From Bdellovibrio sp. (lineage in GTDB: Bacteria > Bdellovibrionota > Bdellovibrionia > Bdellovibrionales > Bdellovibrionaceae), in NCBI GenBank assembly GCA_003176075.1, contig PSRN01000104.1, forward strand, positions 1 through 8,894: DNA of 8,894 bases, read 5' to 3'. The notes under the pieces are model-generated. The model was given only the letters and a program-made list of their open reading frames with translations. It ran no database searches and was not told the DNA's origin. Shown here piece by piece: positions 1 through 5,565 of this stretch; position 1 is the first letter of the stretch, and each line of letters begins with the position of its first letter. The translations under genes were made by a program, and so were the position numbers.

Positions 1-843
1 ACCTTGGCTGCCTGTCAGAAAGGCGGTGGAGGAGATGCAGCCGCCGGAACACCCAACGGCACTCTTTATACGGCGGCCGTGGCCTGCAATACCCGCAATT
101 ACTATTGGGGCCCCTGCTCCGCCACAAGCGATCTCAGGCTTCCATCGCCAGGCAATATGACCTGGGGTCCCTGGACCTTTCCCGGCCAGTGGGATGTCAA
201 CACGCCTGGGACACAATGCGGTTGCCCGGTGCTCACTTGGAACAATCAAGTCATTTATCAACGAGTGGTGATCTTTCAAAGTGAGGGTGTGATGGCCTGC
301 GCTCCCGAAACTTATTTTCGTCTCGGGTTCCCGGCTGTACCGGTGGCCAGTCTCGGCGGGAAAGTCACCATTGGCTTTCCTGGCGTGCAGGCAGGCGTGA
401 ACACCTTGGCACCAATGCCCCAACCGAACTACATGAATCTGCAGACGCAAATGGCCCTCCCCGCGTATCAATATTCACCCCAGATCAATTCAATCTATTC
501 GCCAGATCCGAAAACCCAAGCCTGCATCAATAACGCTGTTATCGGCTGCAACACCTCACTCGAAAATATGTTAAACAGTAACTCGCAAAGCCAATGCAAT
601 GGCGGATATTGCATCCCCATTTCCAATGAGCCGGGCAAAACCGTGGGATTTTGTTCCTACCGATCAAATGCCGGCAACCCATGGGACCCTGCTTCGAACC
701 AGATGCTCGGAGCTCCAGCCAATGCTGGCACGAATTTTACCGGCTACTATCGATATCCTTACTCCATGTCAGCTGTCCCCGGTTTGACCTACTTCCCCGG
801 CACTGGGGCCGGCGGGTATTTCGGCATTCGAGTGGGATACTAA
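1..843 (+). CDS. Cysteine-rich lipoprotein of unknown function (5' end outside window)
   Basis: The reading frame is open from the first base and ends at TAA 841-843. Its first residues are T-L-A-A-C-Q. L-A-A-C is a textbook lipobox, so the TTG at position 4 is the lipobox leucine, not a start codon; the start and signal peptide lie upstream of the window. The mature protein would begin at the Cys encoded at 13-15. Gln at +2, with no Asp, favours the outer membrane by the usual Lol rule. A glycine/alanine linker follows (KGGGGDAAAG), then about 265 residues with ten further Cys, several in close pairs (CGC, CNGGYC), which suggests up to five periplasmic disulfides. The C-terminus is rich in Tyr, Gly and Pro and ends in GIRVGY. 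I do not recognise the family. Export and lipidation are well supported; function is unknown. Confidence 0.75.
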   Translation, partial: TLAACQKGGGGDAAAGTPNGTLYTAAVACNTRNYYWGPCSATSDLRLPSPGNMTWGPWTFPGQWDVNTPGTQCGCPVLTWNNQVIYQRVVIFQSEGVMACAPETYFRLGFPAVPVASLGGKVTIGFPGVQAGVNTLAPMPQPNYMNLQTQMALPAYQYSPQINSIYSPDPKTQACINNAVIGCNTSLENMLNSNSQSQCNGGYCIPISNEPGKTVGFCSYRSNAGNPWDPASNQMLGAPANAGTNFTGYYRYPYSMSAVPGLTYFPGTGAGGYFGIRVGY

Positions 844-983
844 CAATCGAAAAAAGTTCATGGTCGCCCTCCGCACCTGGGCCAGATGAGACCTGGTATC
901 AGTATTTTAGTCGCATGTACGGGATTGCCCTTGCGAATGTCGAAGCGACGAACGCTCCAGAGAAATGAATTTAAATGAACTTA
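844..983. other. Intergenic gap with possible coding remnant, no clear terminator
   Basis: This gap separates the lipoprotein stop from the toxin stop; the two genes converge here. I see no GC-rich hairpin followed by a T-run on either strand, although two convergent units would be expected to need one. The third plus-strand frame stays open from inside the lipoprotein gene to TGA 966-968. Its non-overlapping part reads like genuine protein (for example WYQYFSRMYGIALANV), so it may be the decayed 3' end of a lost gene. There is no ribosome binding site and no plausible start for it. Confidence 0.3.
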
Positions 984-1325
984 TTAGAGATTCGCCAAGA
1001 GTCGCAACTTTTCCTTAATTTCTTTAAGGATCGCCAGCGGAATTTTGCCGATCTCCTTTTGGAATCGTTTGTTATCTATGGATCTGCTCTGGTCTAACAT
1101 CACTTCACAGTCTTCGGTATTGCCGGCAAACTTCTTTGGTAATACGACGCGCAGGATGTTTTCGCCAACGGTTTTAGTGGTGCAAGGAAGCACCCATGTG
1201 GAAGGATGACCAACCTCGTTGAGATAGTCTGTTTGTATAACAACTACAGGTCTAATTTTTCCTGCTTCCGTCCCTTGGCGTGGATTCAAATCTGCTATGT
1301 AAAGGTGTCCATGACGAACCTGCAT
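984..1325 (-). CDS. MazF/PemK-family toxin, probable mRNA endoribonuclease
   Basis: This 113-residue protein has the length and motif order of MazF/PemK toxins. An N-terminal GHLYIADLNPRQGTE segment is followed by KIRPVVVIQTD (residues 23-33), then LPCTTK (46-51) and VMLDQSRSIDNKR (75-87). In the family, the Arg of the RP motif (Arg25 here) and the Thr of the second motif (Thr49 or Thr50) form the RNA-cleavage site. MazF toxins are sequence-specific, ribosome-independent RNases that stop translation and are blocked by their antitoxin. The start codon shares its A with the antitoxin stop (TGATG), and a GAAGG sequence lies about 9 nt upstream inside the antitoxin gene, so translation is probably coupled. 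Family assignment is strong; the cleavage sequence cannot be read from here. The gene is AT-richer than the chromosomal genes nearby. Confidence 0.9.
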   Translation of the reverse strand: MQVRHGHLYIADLNPRQGTEAGKIRPVVVIQTDYLNEVGHPSTWVLPCTTKTVGENILRVVLPKKFAGNTEDCEVMLDQSRSIDNKRFQKEIGKIPLAILKEIKEKLRLLANL

Positions 1326-1573
1326 CAGTCTAAGCCTTCGCTTGTCAGAGCGTTAAGATCATCGAGTTCACTCTGTATTGTACCTCTGGTGGCTTCGGAG
1401 GCTTTTTTGAAGGAGTCACGCAGTGACTTCCTATCCGTTGTTTCTTTCAAAAGTGTTAAACCACGTCGAATGACCTCTACTTTGCTTTTGGCTTTGAGGG
1501 TTTTCATCAAATCAATGACGAGTTCCAGCTCAGGAGCTGGGAGGGTGATACTTGATTTAGTATTATTTTTCAT
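1325..1573 (-). CDS. Ribbon-helix-helix antitoxin of the MazF-like toxin
   Basis: This is an 82-residue charged protein immediately upstream of the toxin, overlapping it by one base. Residues about 7-45 look like a ribbon-helix-helix (MetJ/Arc/CopG-type) fold: a short strand SSITLP, then helix ELELVIDLMKTL, a turn at KAKS, and helix KVEVIRRGLTLLKE. This resembles the RHH antitoxins paired with MazF in Bacillus rather than the AbrB-type MazE of E. coli. The acidic C-terminus (IQSELDDLNALTSEGLD) is the expected toxin-neutralising tail. It should dimerise, bind the promoter and repress the pair. There is no convincing ribosome binding site: the nearest AAGG is about 12 nt from the ATG, and the promoter predicted here would start transcription at or next to the ATG. 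No alternative ATG occurs early in the frame. Confidence 0.85.
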   Translation of the reverse strand: MKNNTKSSITLPAPELELVIDLMKTLKAKSKVEVIRRGLTLLKETTDRKSLRDSFKKASEATRGTIQSELDDLNALTSEGLD

Positions 1574-1579
1574 ACTTTT

Positions 1580-1607
1580 ATAATACCTTGATTTCGAGAT
1601 ATTGCAA
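1580..1607 (-). promoter_or_regulatory. Candidate sigma70-type promoter for the RHH antitoxin-MazF pair
   Basis: On the minus strand, TTGCAA (1607-1602) is separated by 16 bp from TATTAT (1585-1580). Initiation 6-8 bp downstream would fall on or beside the antitoxin ATG (1573-1571), giving a leaderless or nearly leaderless message. This agrees with the absence of a good Shine-Dalgarno sequence. Confidence 0.5.
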
Positions 1608-1611
1608 TCAA
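1588..1611. promoter_or_regulatory. Inverted repeat over the antitoxin promoter, candidate RHH operator
   Basis: Perfect 6-bp arms TTGATT (1588-1593) and AATCAA (1606-1611) are separated by 12 bp. They cover the -35 hexamer and spacer, and an ATTGCAAT palindrome (1601-1608) overlaps the right arm. The position is right for autorepression by the RHH antitoxin, but short AT-rich repeats also arise by chance. Confidence 0.35.
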
Positions 1612-1612
1612 T

Positions 1613-2869
1613 TTATTTAGCTCCGCGCTCGCGCAAACCCTTGATGCGTTTTTGTATCAAACTGATGATTCTTCCCTGCACTTTGGCGGCGGGAAACTGA
1701 GTTGCTACAGCTTCGGCGACTGGGTCCATGCGGTTCTCGATCAACTCGGCGATTTGTCTGATGTGGTCACGAAAGACACCCGGGCGGATATCGAACTGGG
1801 TTTCGAGAACTTCGAACTGCTTCCTGCCAAGTTGATCGGCCCTTGCGCGACCGCCAATCTTGTAAGCGAAGTGGCGGTCAAGATTGGCGTAGATGGCCGT
1901 GCTCATAAGGTCATAAAATGGGGAGAGCTGGATTTTTCCACCCACCAATAAGAAAGATAGATTTTTTGCATGGCAGTCATTGTTGCCAATGATCAAGTTA
2001 AAGGACAACCAGGAAAAGAATTGCTTGATGTCTTCCACCTTGCGCCGAACCGTCACGTTCTCCCGGATGAGCGCATAGTTATTTTGTAAAGTTGGCCCGC
2101 CGAGGGCCTCGTACTTCGCATCGCTGGTCACCCCTTGCGCTTGGCAAAAATCTTGTTGGTGCAAGCGCCGCACCGGTTGACCCGGAACGTGCTTCCGGTC
2201 GTAACGTTCAATAATAAAAAGCGGCAGTTCGCTATCAACGACTTGGGTATGTGGCACATTCAGCCCGACCGCCTTCGCCAACTGCATGCAATAGTACTCG
2301 TTGTAAACCGTATCCGAAACGCCCTTGCGTTGAATCGGAGCTTTGACGATGTGAGTGGTGGCGCCTCCACGGCCAGGCAGAAAAAATTCGCCGTCTTCAA
2401 ATATCGCGGCGAACTTGTCTTGCGCACCGGCCAAAGAGAGATAGCCGGGGTTCATTTCAGCGATGACTTCGGCTACGGGTTCGCGATCGCGAACGGCTTG
2501 GTAAACCTTAGCCATGTCAACCGCGACGCGGGCGGTGGGGTCTGTCTCAGGTGGAGCGTCCCTGGAAGTAAGTACGACGGCGCCGGCCACGTCGCGACCA
2601 AACTGCTCGAGAAAAGAAAAAGGGCCTTTGATTTGTTTGGCTTGCTCGAGGCGGCGGCGAACTCCTCCCTCCGGCAGCAAGTTTTCAAAAAATGACAGCG
2701 TGATGCGGTTGCCGAACTCTTTTTGGTCGAGAGGCATACTGAGACTGAGAGGAAAAGCCCCGGCATGTTTGCGCCATTTATCCTCGTAGGCAAAGGTATA
2801 AGTCAAATCCTCACTGCAGGAGAGGATCCCAACTTTGAGTTTTTCATAGTAAACAAATAGAGTTTTCAT
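1613..2869 (-). CDS. hipA: HipA-type serine/threonine kinase toxin
   Basis: At 418 residues this is close to E. coli HipA (440) and apparently full length, not split into HipS/HipT. Residues 1 to about 100 form the N-terminal subdomain, with the typical FFENLLPEGG (60-69) and GRDVAGAVVL (91-100). SLAGAQDK (145-152) matches the phosphate-binding loop; Ser145 occupies the place of the autophosphorylated Ser150 of E. coli HipA. Lys176 in THIVK matches the ATP-binding lysine, Asp298 in NNDCHAKN the catalytic aspartate, and Asp320 in SPFYDL the metal ligand. Cys299 replaces the Gly seen at this spot in E. coli. All key residues are present, so an active kinase is expected. Known HipA phosphorylates glutamyl-tRNA synthetase, causing growth arrest; the target here is not shown by sequence. 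The start overlaps the hipB stop by 4 bp (ATGA), implying coupled translation. Confidence 0.93.
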   Translation of the reverse strand: MKTLFVYYEKLKVGILSCSEDLTYTFAYEDKWRKHAGAFPLSLSMPLDQKEFGNRITLSFFENLLPEGGVRRRLEQAKQIKGPFSFLEQFGRDVAGAVVLTSRDAPPETDPTARVAVDMAKVYQAVRDREPVAEVIAEMNPGYLSLAGAQDKFAAIFEDGEFFLPGRGGATTHIVKAPIQRKGVSDTVYNEYYCMQLAKAVGLNVPHTQVVDSELPLFIIERYDRKHVPGQPVRRLHQQDFCQAQGVTSDAKYEALGGPTLQNNYALIRENVTVRRKVEDIKQFFSWLSFNLIIGNNDCHAKNLSFLLVGGKIQLSPFYDLMSTAIYANLDRHFAYKIGGRARADQLGRKQFEVLETQFDIRPGVFRDHIRQIAELIENRMDPVAEAVATQFPAAKVQGRIISLIQKRIKGLRERGAK

Positions 2870-3132
2870 TCTTCCATCGCAAGCGCCACCTTGAAGCCGA
2901 GCATCTTGGACATTTTCAACAGGGTTGAGAGTTTGACGTCCTTTTTGCCGATTTCAATTTGGCTAATGCCGTTGTGAGAGAGGTTGCAGTACGAGGCGAG
3001 CTCCTTTTGCGAAATATTGAGCTCGATTCTTCTCTTCTTGAGGAGTTTTCCCAGCTGCGGATTCCCCGTAACGATTTGATTGCACATGGTTTGATTGGAC
3101 ATAGCTTGATTGGAAAGGGTTCGATTAGACAT
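2866..3132 (-). CDS. hipB: HipB-type HTH antitoxin and repressor
   Basis: This 88-residue protein lies directly upstream of hipA. Residues about 27-82 form an XRE/Cro-type helix-turn-helix domain (LGKLLKKRRIELNISQKEL, then LSHNGISQIEIGKK as turn and recognition helix). The short C-terminus KVALAMEE is where HipB proteins pair as a beta strand. In the family, HipB dimers neutralise HipA and repress the operon through operators of the form TATCC-N8-GGATA. Residues 2-21 are an unusual tail of four pentapeptides (SNRTL, SNQAM, SNQTM, CNQIV) encoded by 15-bp DNA repeats. They offer extra in-frame ATG codons at residues 11 and 16. I keep residue 1 as the start because AGGGG sits 6 nt upstream of it and the later ATGs have no ribosome binding site. 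If the start were internal, the repeats would be untranslated leader. Confidence 0.88.
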   Translation of the reverse strand: MSNRTLSNQAMSNQTMCNQIVTGNPQLGKLLKKRRIELNISQKELASYCNLSHNGISQIEIGKKDVKLSTLLKMSKMLGFKVALAMEE

Positions 3133-3133
3133 G
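3074..3133. repeat. Four tandem 15-bp repeats at the 5' end of hipB
   Basis: Four head-to-tail units occupy 3074-3088, 3089-3103, 3104-3118 and 3119-3133. On the plus strand they read ATTTGATTGCACATG, GTTTGATTGGACATA, GCTTGATTGGAAAGG and GTTCGATTAGACATG. Adjacent units differ at a few positions only. The unit is a multiple of three, so copy-number change would keep hipB in frame and lengthen or shorten its N-terminal tail by five residues. Confidence 0.85.
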
Positions 3134-3142
3134 GCTGGCCCC

Positions 3143-3164
3143 TATTCTCACCGTAGTGAGAATA
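3143..3164. promoter_or_regulatory. Candidate HipB operator 1 (hipB-proximal)
   Basis: Perfect inverted repeat with 9-bp arms TATTCTCAC and GTGAGAATA and a 4-bp centre CGTA. Its proximal end lies about 10 bp upstream of the hipB start codon, next to the AGGGG ribosome binding site, so a bound repressor would block early transcription. Written as TATTC-N12-GAATA it resembles the two-arm design of E. coli HipB sites. Confidence 0.75.
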
Positions 3165-3192
3165 TCAGGGTTCTATTGATTCCGCCAGAATA

Positions 3193-3212
3193 ATTCTCAC
3201 TACAATGAGAAT
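3193..3212. promoter_or_regulatory. Candidate HipB operator 2 (middle)
   Basis: Arms ATTCTCAC and ATGAGAAT with centre TACA; one arm position departs from symmetry. Its centre is 49 bp from that of operator 1. The imperfect arm suggests lower affinity than the outer two sites if HipB is the ligand. Confidence 0.7.
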
Positions 3213-3241
3213 AACCCTCATATATTCAATCTGACGGATTT

Positions 3242-3261
3242 ATTCTCACTGTAGTGAGAAT
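3242..3261. promoter_or_regulatory. Candidate HipB operator 3 (distal)
   Basis: Perfect 8-bp arms ATTCTCAC and GTGAGAAT around TGTA. Its centre is 49 bp from operator 2 and 98 bp from operator 1. It is the site nearest to the divergent peptidase gene, but still more than 100 bp from that gene's candidate promoter. Confidence 0.75.
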
Positions 3262-3263
3262 CA

Positions 3264-3340
3264 ACCTGACCCGATGTCAGGTCCGACCGGGGTCTGCCGC
3301 GGCCATGGCGTTCGCTCAGCGTGGGCGGCGAAGCCGCCAC
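3264..3340. repeat. Palindrome cluster, REP-like
   Basis: Short inverted repeats follow one another almost without gaps. ACCTGAC/GTCAGGT (3264-3282) has 7-bp arms and a 5-bp loop. Then come GGTCCGACC, GACCGGGGTC, GCCGCGGC (3296-3303), GCCATGGC (3302-3309) and CGCTCAGCG. Last is a strong hairpin, GTGGGCGGC-GAA-GCCGCCAC with one bulge (3321-3340). No T-run follows on the plus strand, so it is not a classical terminator there. It may be a repetitive extragenic palindromic element; that needs copies elsewhere in the genome, which cannot be seen here. Confidence 0.45.
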
Positions 3341-3374
3341 GGGTATTATCATTCCCAAATAGTTTCGTTCCTCC

Positions 3375-3403
3375 TTGGAATCCTTATTAATTCCTTATAA
3401 ATT
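3375..3403 (+). promoter_or_regulatory. Candidate promoter of the peptidase-nadK-recN cluster
   Basis: TTGGAA (3375-3380) precedes TATAAA (3396-3401) with a 15-bp spacer, shorter than ideal; TAAATT (3398-3403) would give 17 bp. The -10 region lies within a tandem 11-bp repeat, CCTTATTAATT (3382-3392) and CCTTATAAATT (3393-3403), differing at one base. It is the only AT-rich promoter-like segment upstream of the peptidase gene. Confidence 0.4.
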
Positions 3404-3444
3404 CTCTTGGGGAGACGACTCACCATTCGACTTTGGGGGTGCTT

Positions 3445-5565
3445 TTGAATTCGACGTCAAACCCTTTCATTGAAGCCTATCAGCAAGGCGGTTTTGCAAC
3501 GCCCGACCATGCGATCGCCTTTGACCAAATCAAGGCCGGGCATTTTTTGCCGGCCCTTGATTTTGCTCTGGGGCAAGCGCGGGAGAATCTTGAAAAAATC
3601 AAGTCGGACAAAGCCCCGGCCCGTTTTGCCAATACGTTGTTGGCTCTTGAAACTTGTTCGGAGCTCTTTGATCAAGTCGCGGGGGTTTTTCACAATCTCT
3701 TCGTCGCCGAGGGTGTTCCTGAAATCCAGGCGTTGGCGCAGGAAGTGGCGGTCCGAACCGCCAATTTCAGCAGTGAAATTTTGCTCGACGCCAAGCTATT
3801 TCAGCGCATCGAAGAGGCTTTCACCAATGCAAAAAGTGAGAAACTCAACGGCGAAGAGAAGCGACTCCTCGAAAAGACTCACCGCCACTTTGTCCGCAAC
3901 GGCGCTCGCCTGTCCGAGGAAGACAAATCCCGCCTGCGCGATATTGACCAACAGTTGGCGCAGCTGGCGCCCGTGTTCATGGAAAATGTTCTCAAGGCGA
4001 CCAACGCCTTTGAACTGTGGATCGATCGGCGGGAAGATTTGGCGGGATTGCCGGAGGGCGTGATCGAAGCGGCGGCACATGAGGCAAAGGAAAAAGGGCG
4101 CGGCGGAGCAGCCGACGGAGCCGCCTCGGGCGGCGGAGCATCCGACAAAGCTGCTTCGGGAAAGGGACGGTGGCTGTTCACCCTGCAAGAGCCGAGTCTG
4201 CGGCCCTTCCTGATGTATTCCACGATCCGTCCCCTGCGCGAGAAAATGTGGCGTGCTTACGGATCGCGCGCCTTCCACGACGAATTTGACAATCAGGAAA
4301 ACATCAAGAAGATGGTTTCGCTTCGCCACCAGCGGGCCCGCCTCCTGGGTTTTCCGAGCCACGCTGAGTTTGTTCTTGAGGAGCGCATGGCGGATTCCCC
4401 GGCCAAGGTGAAGGCTTTTCTCGAAAAACTTCTGATCCCCTCCCGGCAAGCCGCCGAACGGGAAATCAATGAGCTCCGGCAATTCGCCCAAGACACCGAC
4501 GGTCTCAAGGATATGATGCCTTGGGATTTCAGTTTCTATGTCGAAAAACTCAAAGAAAAGAAATTCCATTTCACCAGTGAGAGCCTGCGCCCTTATTTTC
4601 CGCTTGAGAAGGTGATCGCTGGCGTCTTCGAACATGCCCGGAAACTTTACGGGCTTGTTTTCAAAAAGCGCTCGGATATTCCCGTTTACCACCCCGAGGT
4701 GGAAGCCTTCGAAGTGAAGAATGAAAAGACCGGCGAATATGTGGGACTTTTCTTCGCTGATTTTTTTCCCCGTCCAACCAAAAAAGGGGGAGCGTGGATG
4801 ACGACCTACCGCGAGCAGGGCCTTTTTCAAGGAGAGATCCGGCGGCCCCAGGTTTCAATTGTTTGCAATTTCACCAAACCCACGCCACAGAAACCATCGC
4901 TCTTGTCTTTCGAGGAAGTGACCACCCTCTTTCATGAATTCGGGCACGCTCTGCACGGACTCCTGGCGAGCACGACGTTTCGCTCCCTTTCCGGCACGAA
5001 TGTTTACACTGACTTTGTGGAACTTCCATCCCAGCTCATGGAAAACTGGGCGAGAGAAAAAGAAGGCCTGGCTCTCTTTGCCCGCCATCATCAAACAGGC
5101 GAAATGATTCCAGCGGATCTTTACGATCGAATGAAGCAATCGGAGAAATTTCTGGCGGGGTACTTTTCGCTCAGGCAACTGAGCTTTGCGCTTCTGGATA
5201 TGGGTTGGCACAGCGCCGCTCCCGCCGGTGATCTTGACGTCGCCCAGTTTGAACGCCAGCTCACCGAGCGAACAAGAGTCTTGCCGGTGGTCCCGGGAGT
5301 CAATACGTCGTGTTCCTTCAGTCATATCTTCGCGGGCATGTACTCGGCGGGATATTATTCATACAAATGGGCCGAGGTCCTGGATGCCGACACCTTTGAA
5401 GCTTTCAAGGAGGCCGGACTTTTCAACAGCGAAATCGCCAATCGCTTTCGCGCGACCATATTGAGTCGCGGCGGAACGGCGCATCCCATGGAGCTCTATA
5501 AGCAATTTCGCGGCCGTGAACCTGATCCCAACGCTCTATTACGCCGGTACGGGCTGCAGGCATGA
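3445..5565 (+). CDS. M3-family zinc oligopeptidase, Dcp-like
   Basis: This is a roughly 706-residue metallopeptidase, close to the 680-residue family norm. The zinc site is HEFGH (497-501), with the third ligand Glu526 in DFVELPSQ, 25 residues after the second His as in thimet oligopeptidase and relatives. SGTNVYTDFVELPSQ, and the substrate-binding block HIFAGMYSAGYYSYKW with His627, Tyr633, Tyr637 and Tyr640, look more like dipeptidyl carboxypeptidase than oligopeptidase A. No signal peptide is seen, so it probably degrades short peptides in the cytoplasm. Residues 220-239 are a glycine/alanine/serine-rich insertion from a 30-bp tandem duplication. I chose TTG 3445 because GGGGG lies 5 nt before it; TTG 3433 and GTG 3439 are in frame without a good ribosome binding site. 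The stop overlaps the nadK start by 4 bp. Confidence 0.9.
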   Translation: MNSTSNPFIEAYQQGGFATPDHAIAFDQIKAGHFLPALDFALGQARENLEKIKSDKAPARFANTLLALETCSELFDQVAGVFHNLFVAEGVPEIQALAQEVAVRTANFSSEILLDAKLFQRIEEAFTNAKSEKLNGEEKRLLEKTHRHFVRNGARLSEEDKSRLRDIDQQLAQLAPVFMENVLKATNAFELWIDRREDLAGLPEGVIEAAAHEAKEKGRGGAADGAASGGGASDKAASGKGRWLFTLQEPSLRPFLMYSTIRPLREKMWRAYGSRAFHDEFDNQENIKKMVSLRHQRARLLGFPSHAEFVLEERMADSPAKVKAFLEKLLIPSRQAAEREINELRQFAQDTDGLKDMMPWDFSFYVEKLKEKKFHFTSESLRPYFPLEKVIAGVFEHARKLYGLVFKKRSDIPVYHPEVEAFEVKNEKTGEYVGLFFADFFPRPTKKGGAWMTTYREQGLFQGEIRRPQVSIVCNFTKPTPQKPSLLSFEEVTTLFHEFGHALHGLLASTTFRSLSGTNVYTDFVELPSQLMENWAREKEGLALFARHHQTGEMIPADLYDRMKQSEKFLAGYFSLRQLSFALLDMGWHSAAPAGDLDVAQFERQLTERTRVLPVVPGVNTSCSFSHIFAGMYSAGYYSYKWAEVLDADTFEAFKEAGLFNSEIANRFRATILSRGGTAHPMELYKQFRGREPDPNALLRRYGLQA
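4101..4160 (+). repeat. 30-bp in-frame tandem duplication within the peptidase gene
   Basis: Copies 4101-4130 and 4131-4160 agree at 25 of 30 positions (both start CGGCGGAGCA and end TCGGG). They encode GGAADGAASG and GGASDKAASG. The segment sits in what is usually a short loop before the conserved WLFTL strand, so it probably forms a flexible surface extension. Confidence 0.85.

Larger units (their letters stand above)
3133..3444. other. Divergent intergenic region between hipBA and the peptidase operon
   Basis: This is the only stretch over 300 bp without a gene. From the hipB side it holds three equally spaced operator-like repeats (3143-3261), a GC-rich palindrome cluster (3264-3340), and an AT-rich segment with an 11-bp tandem repeat and a candidate promoter (3375-3403). 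No small open reading frame with a ribosome binding site stands out. I could not find a clean -35/-10 pair for hipB, although its promoter must lie among the operators. Confidence 0.7.

Noticed and set aside
4..15. TTG at position 4 as a start codon of the first gene
   Set aside because: The frame is open to the window edge and this codon is the Leu of an L-A-A-C lipobox, so translation must begin upstream.
2135..2695. 186-codon plus-strand frame inside hipA
   Set aside because: It lies opposite hipA, which has all kinase motifs; no ribosome binding site or known motif in the shadow frame.
3143..3261. CRISPR-like array
   Set aside because: Three palindromic 20-22 bp repeats at 49-bp period could superficially suggest repeats and spacers, but there are only three, the intervening segments are related to each other, no cas genes are present, and the position upstream of hipB fits operators.
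3321..3340. GC-rich hairpin as a rho-independent terminator
   Set aside because: No run of T follows it on the plus strand, and on the minus strand it lies upstream of hipB where no gene ends.
3796..4830. 344-codon open frame on the minus strand within the peptidase gene
   Set aside because: It is entirely antisense to a gene with complete catalytic motifs, has no recognisable domain, and its composition is what the reverse frame of codon-biased GC-rich DNA gives.
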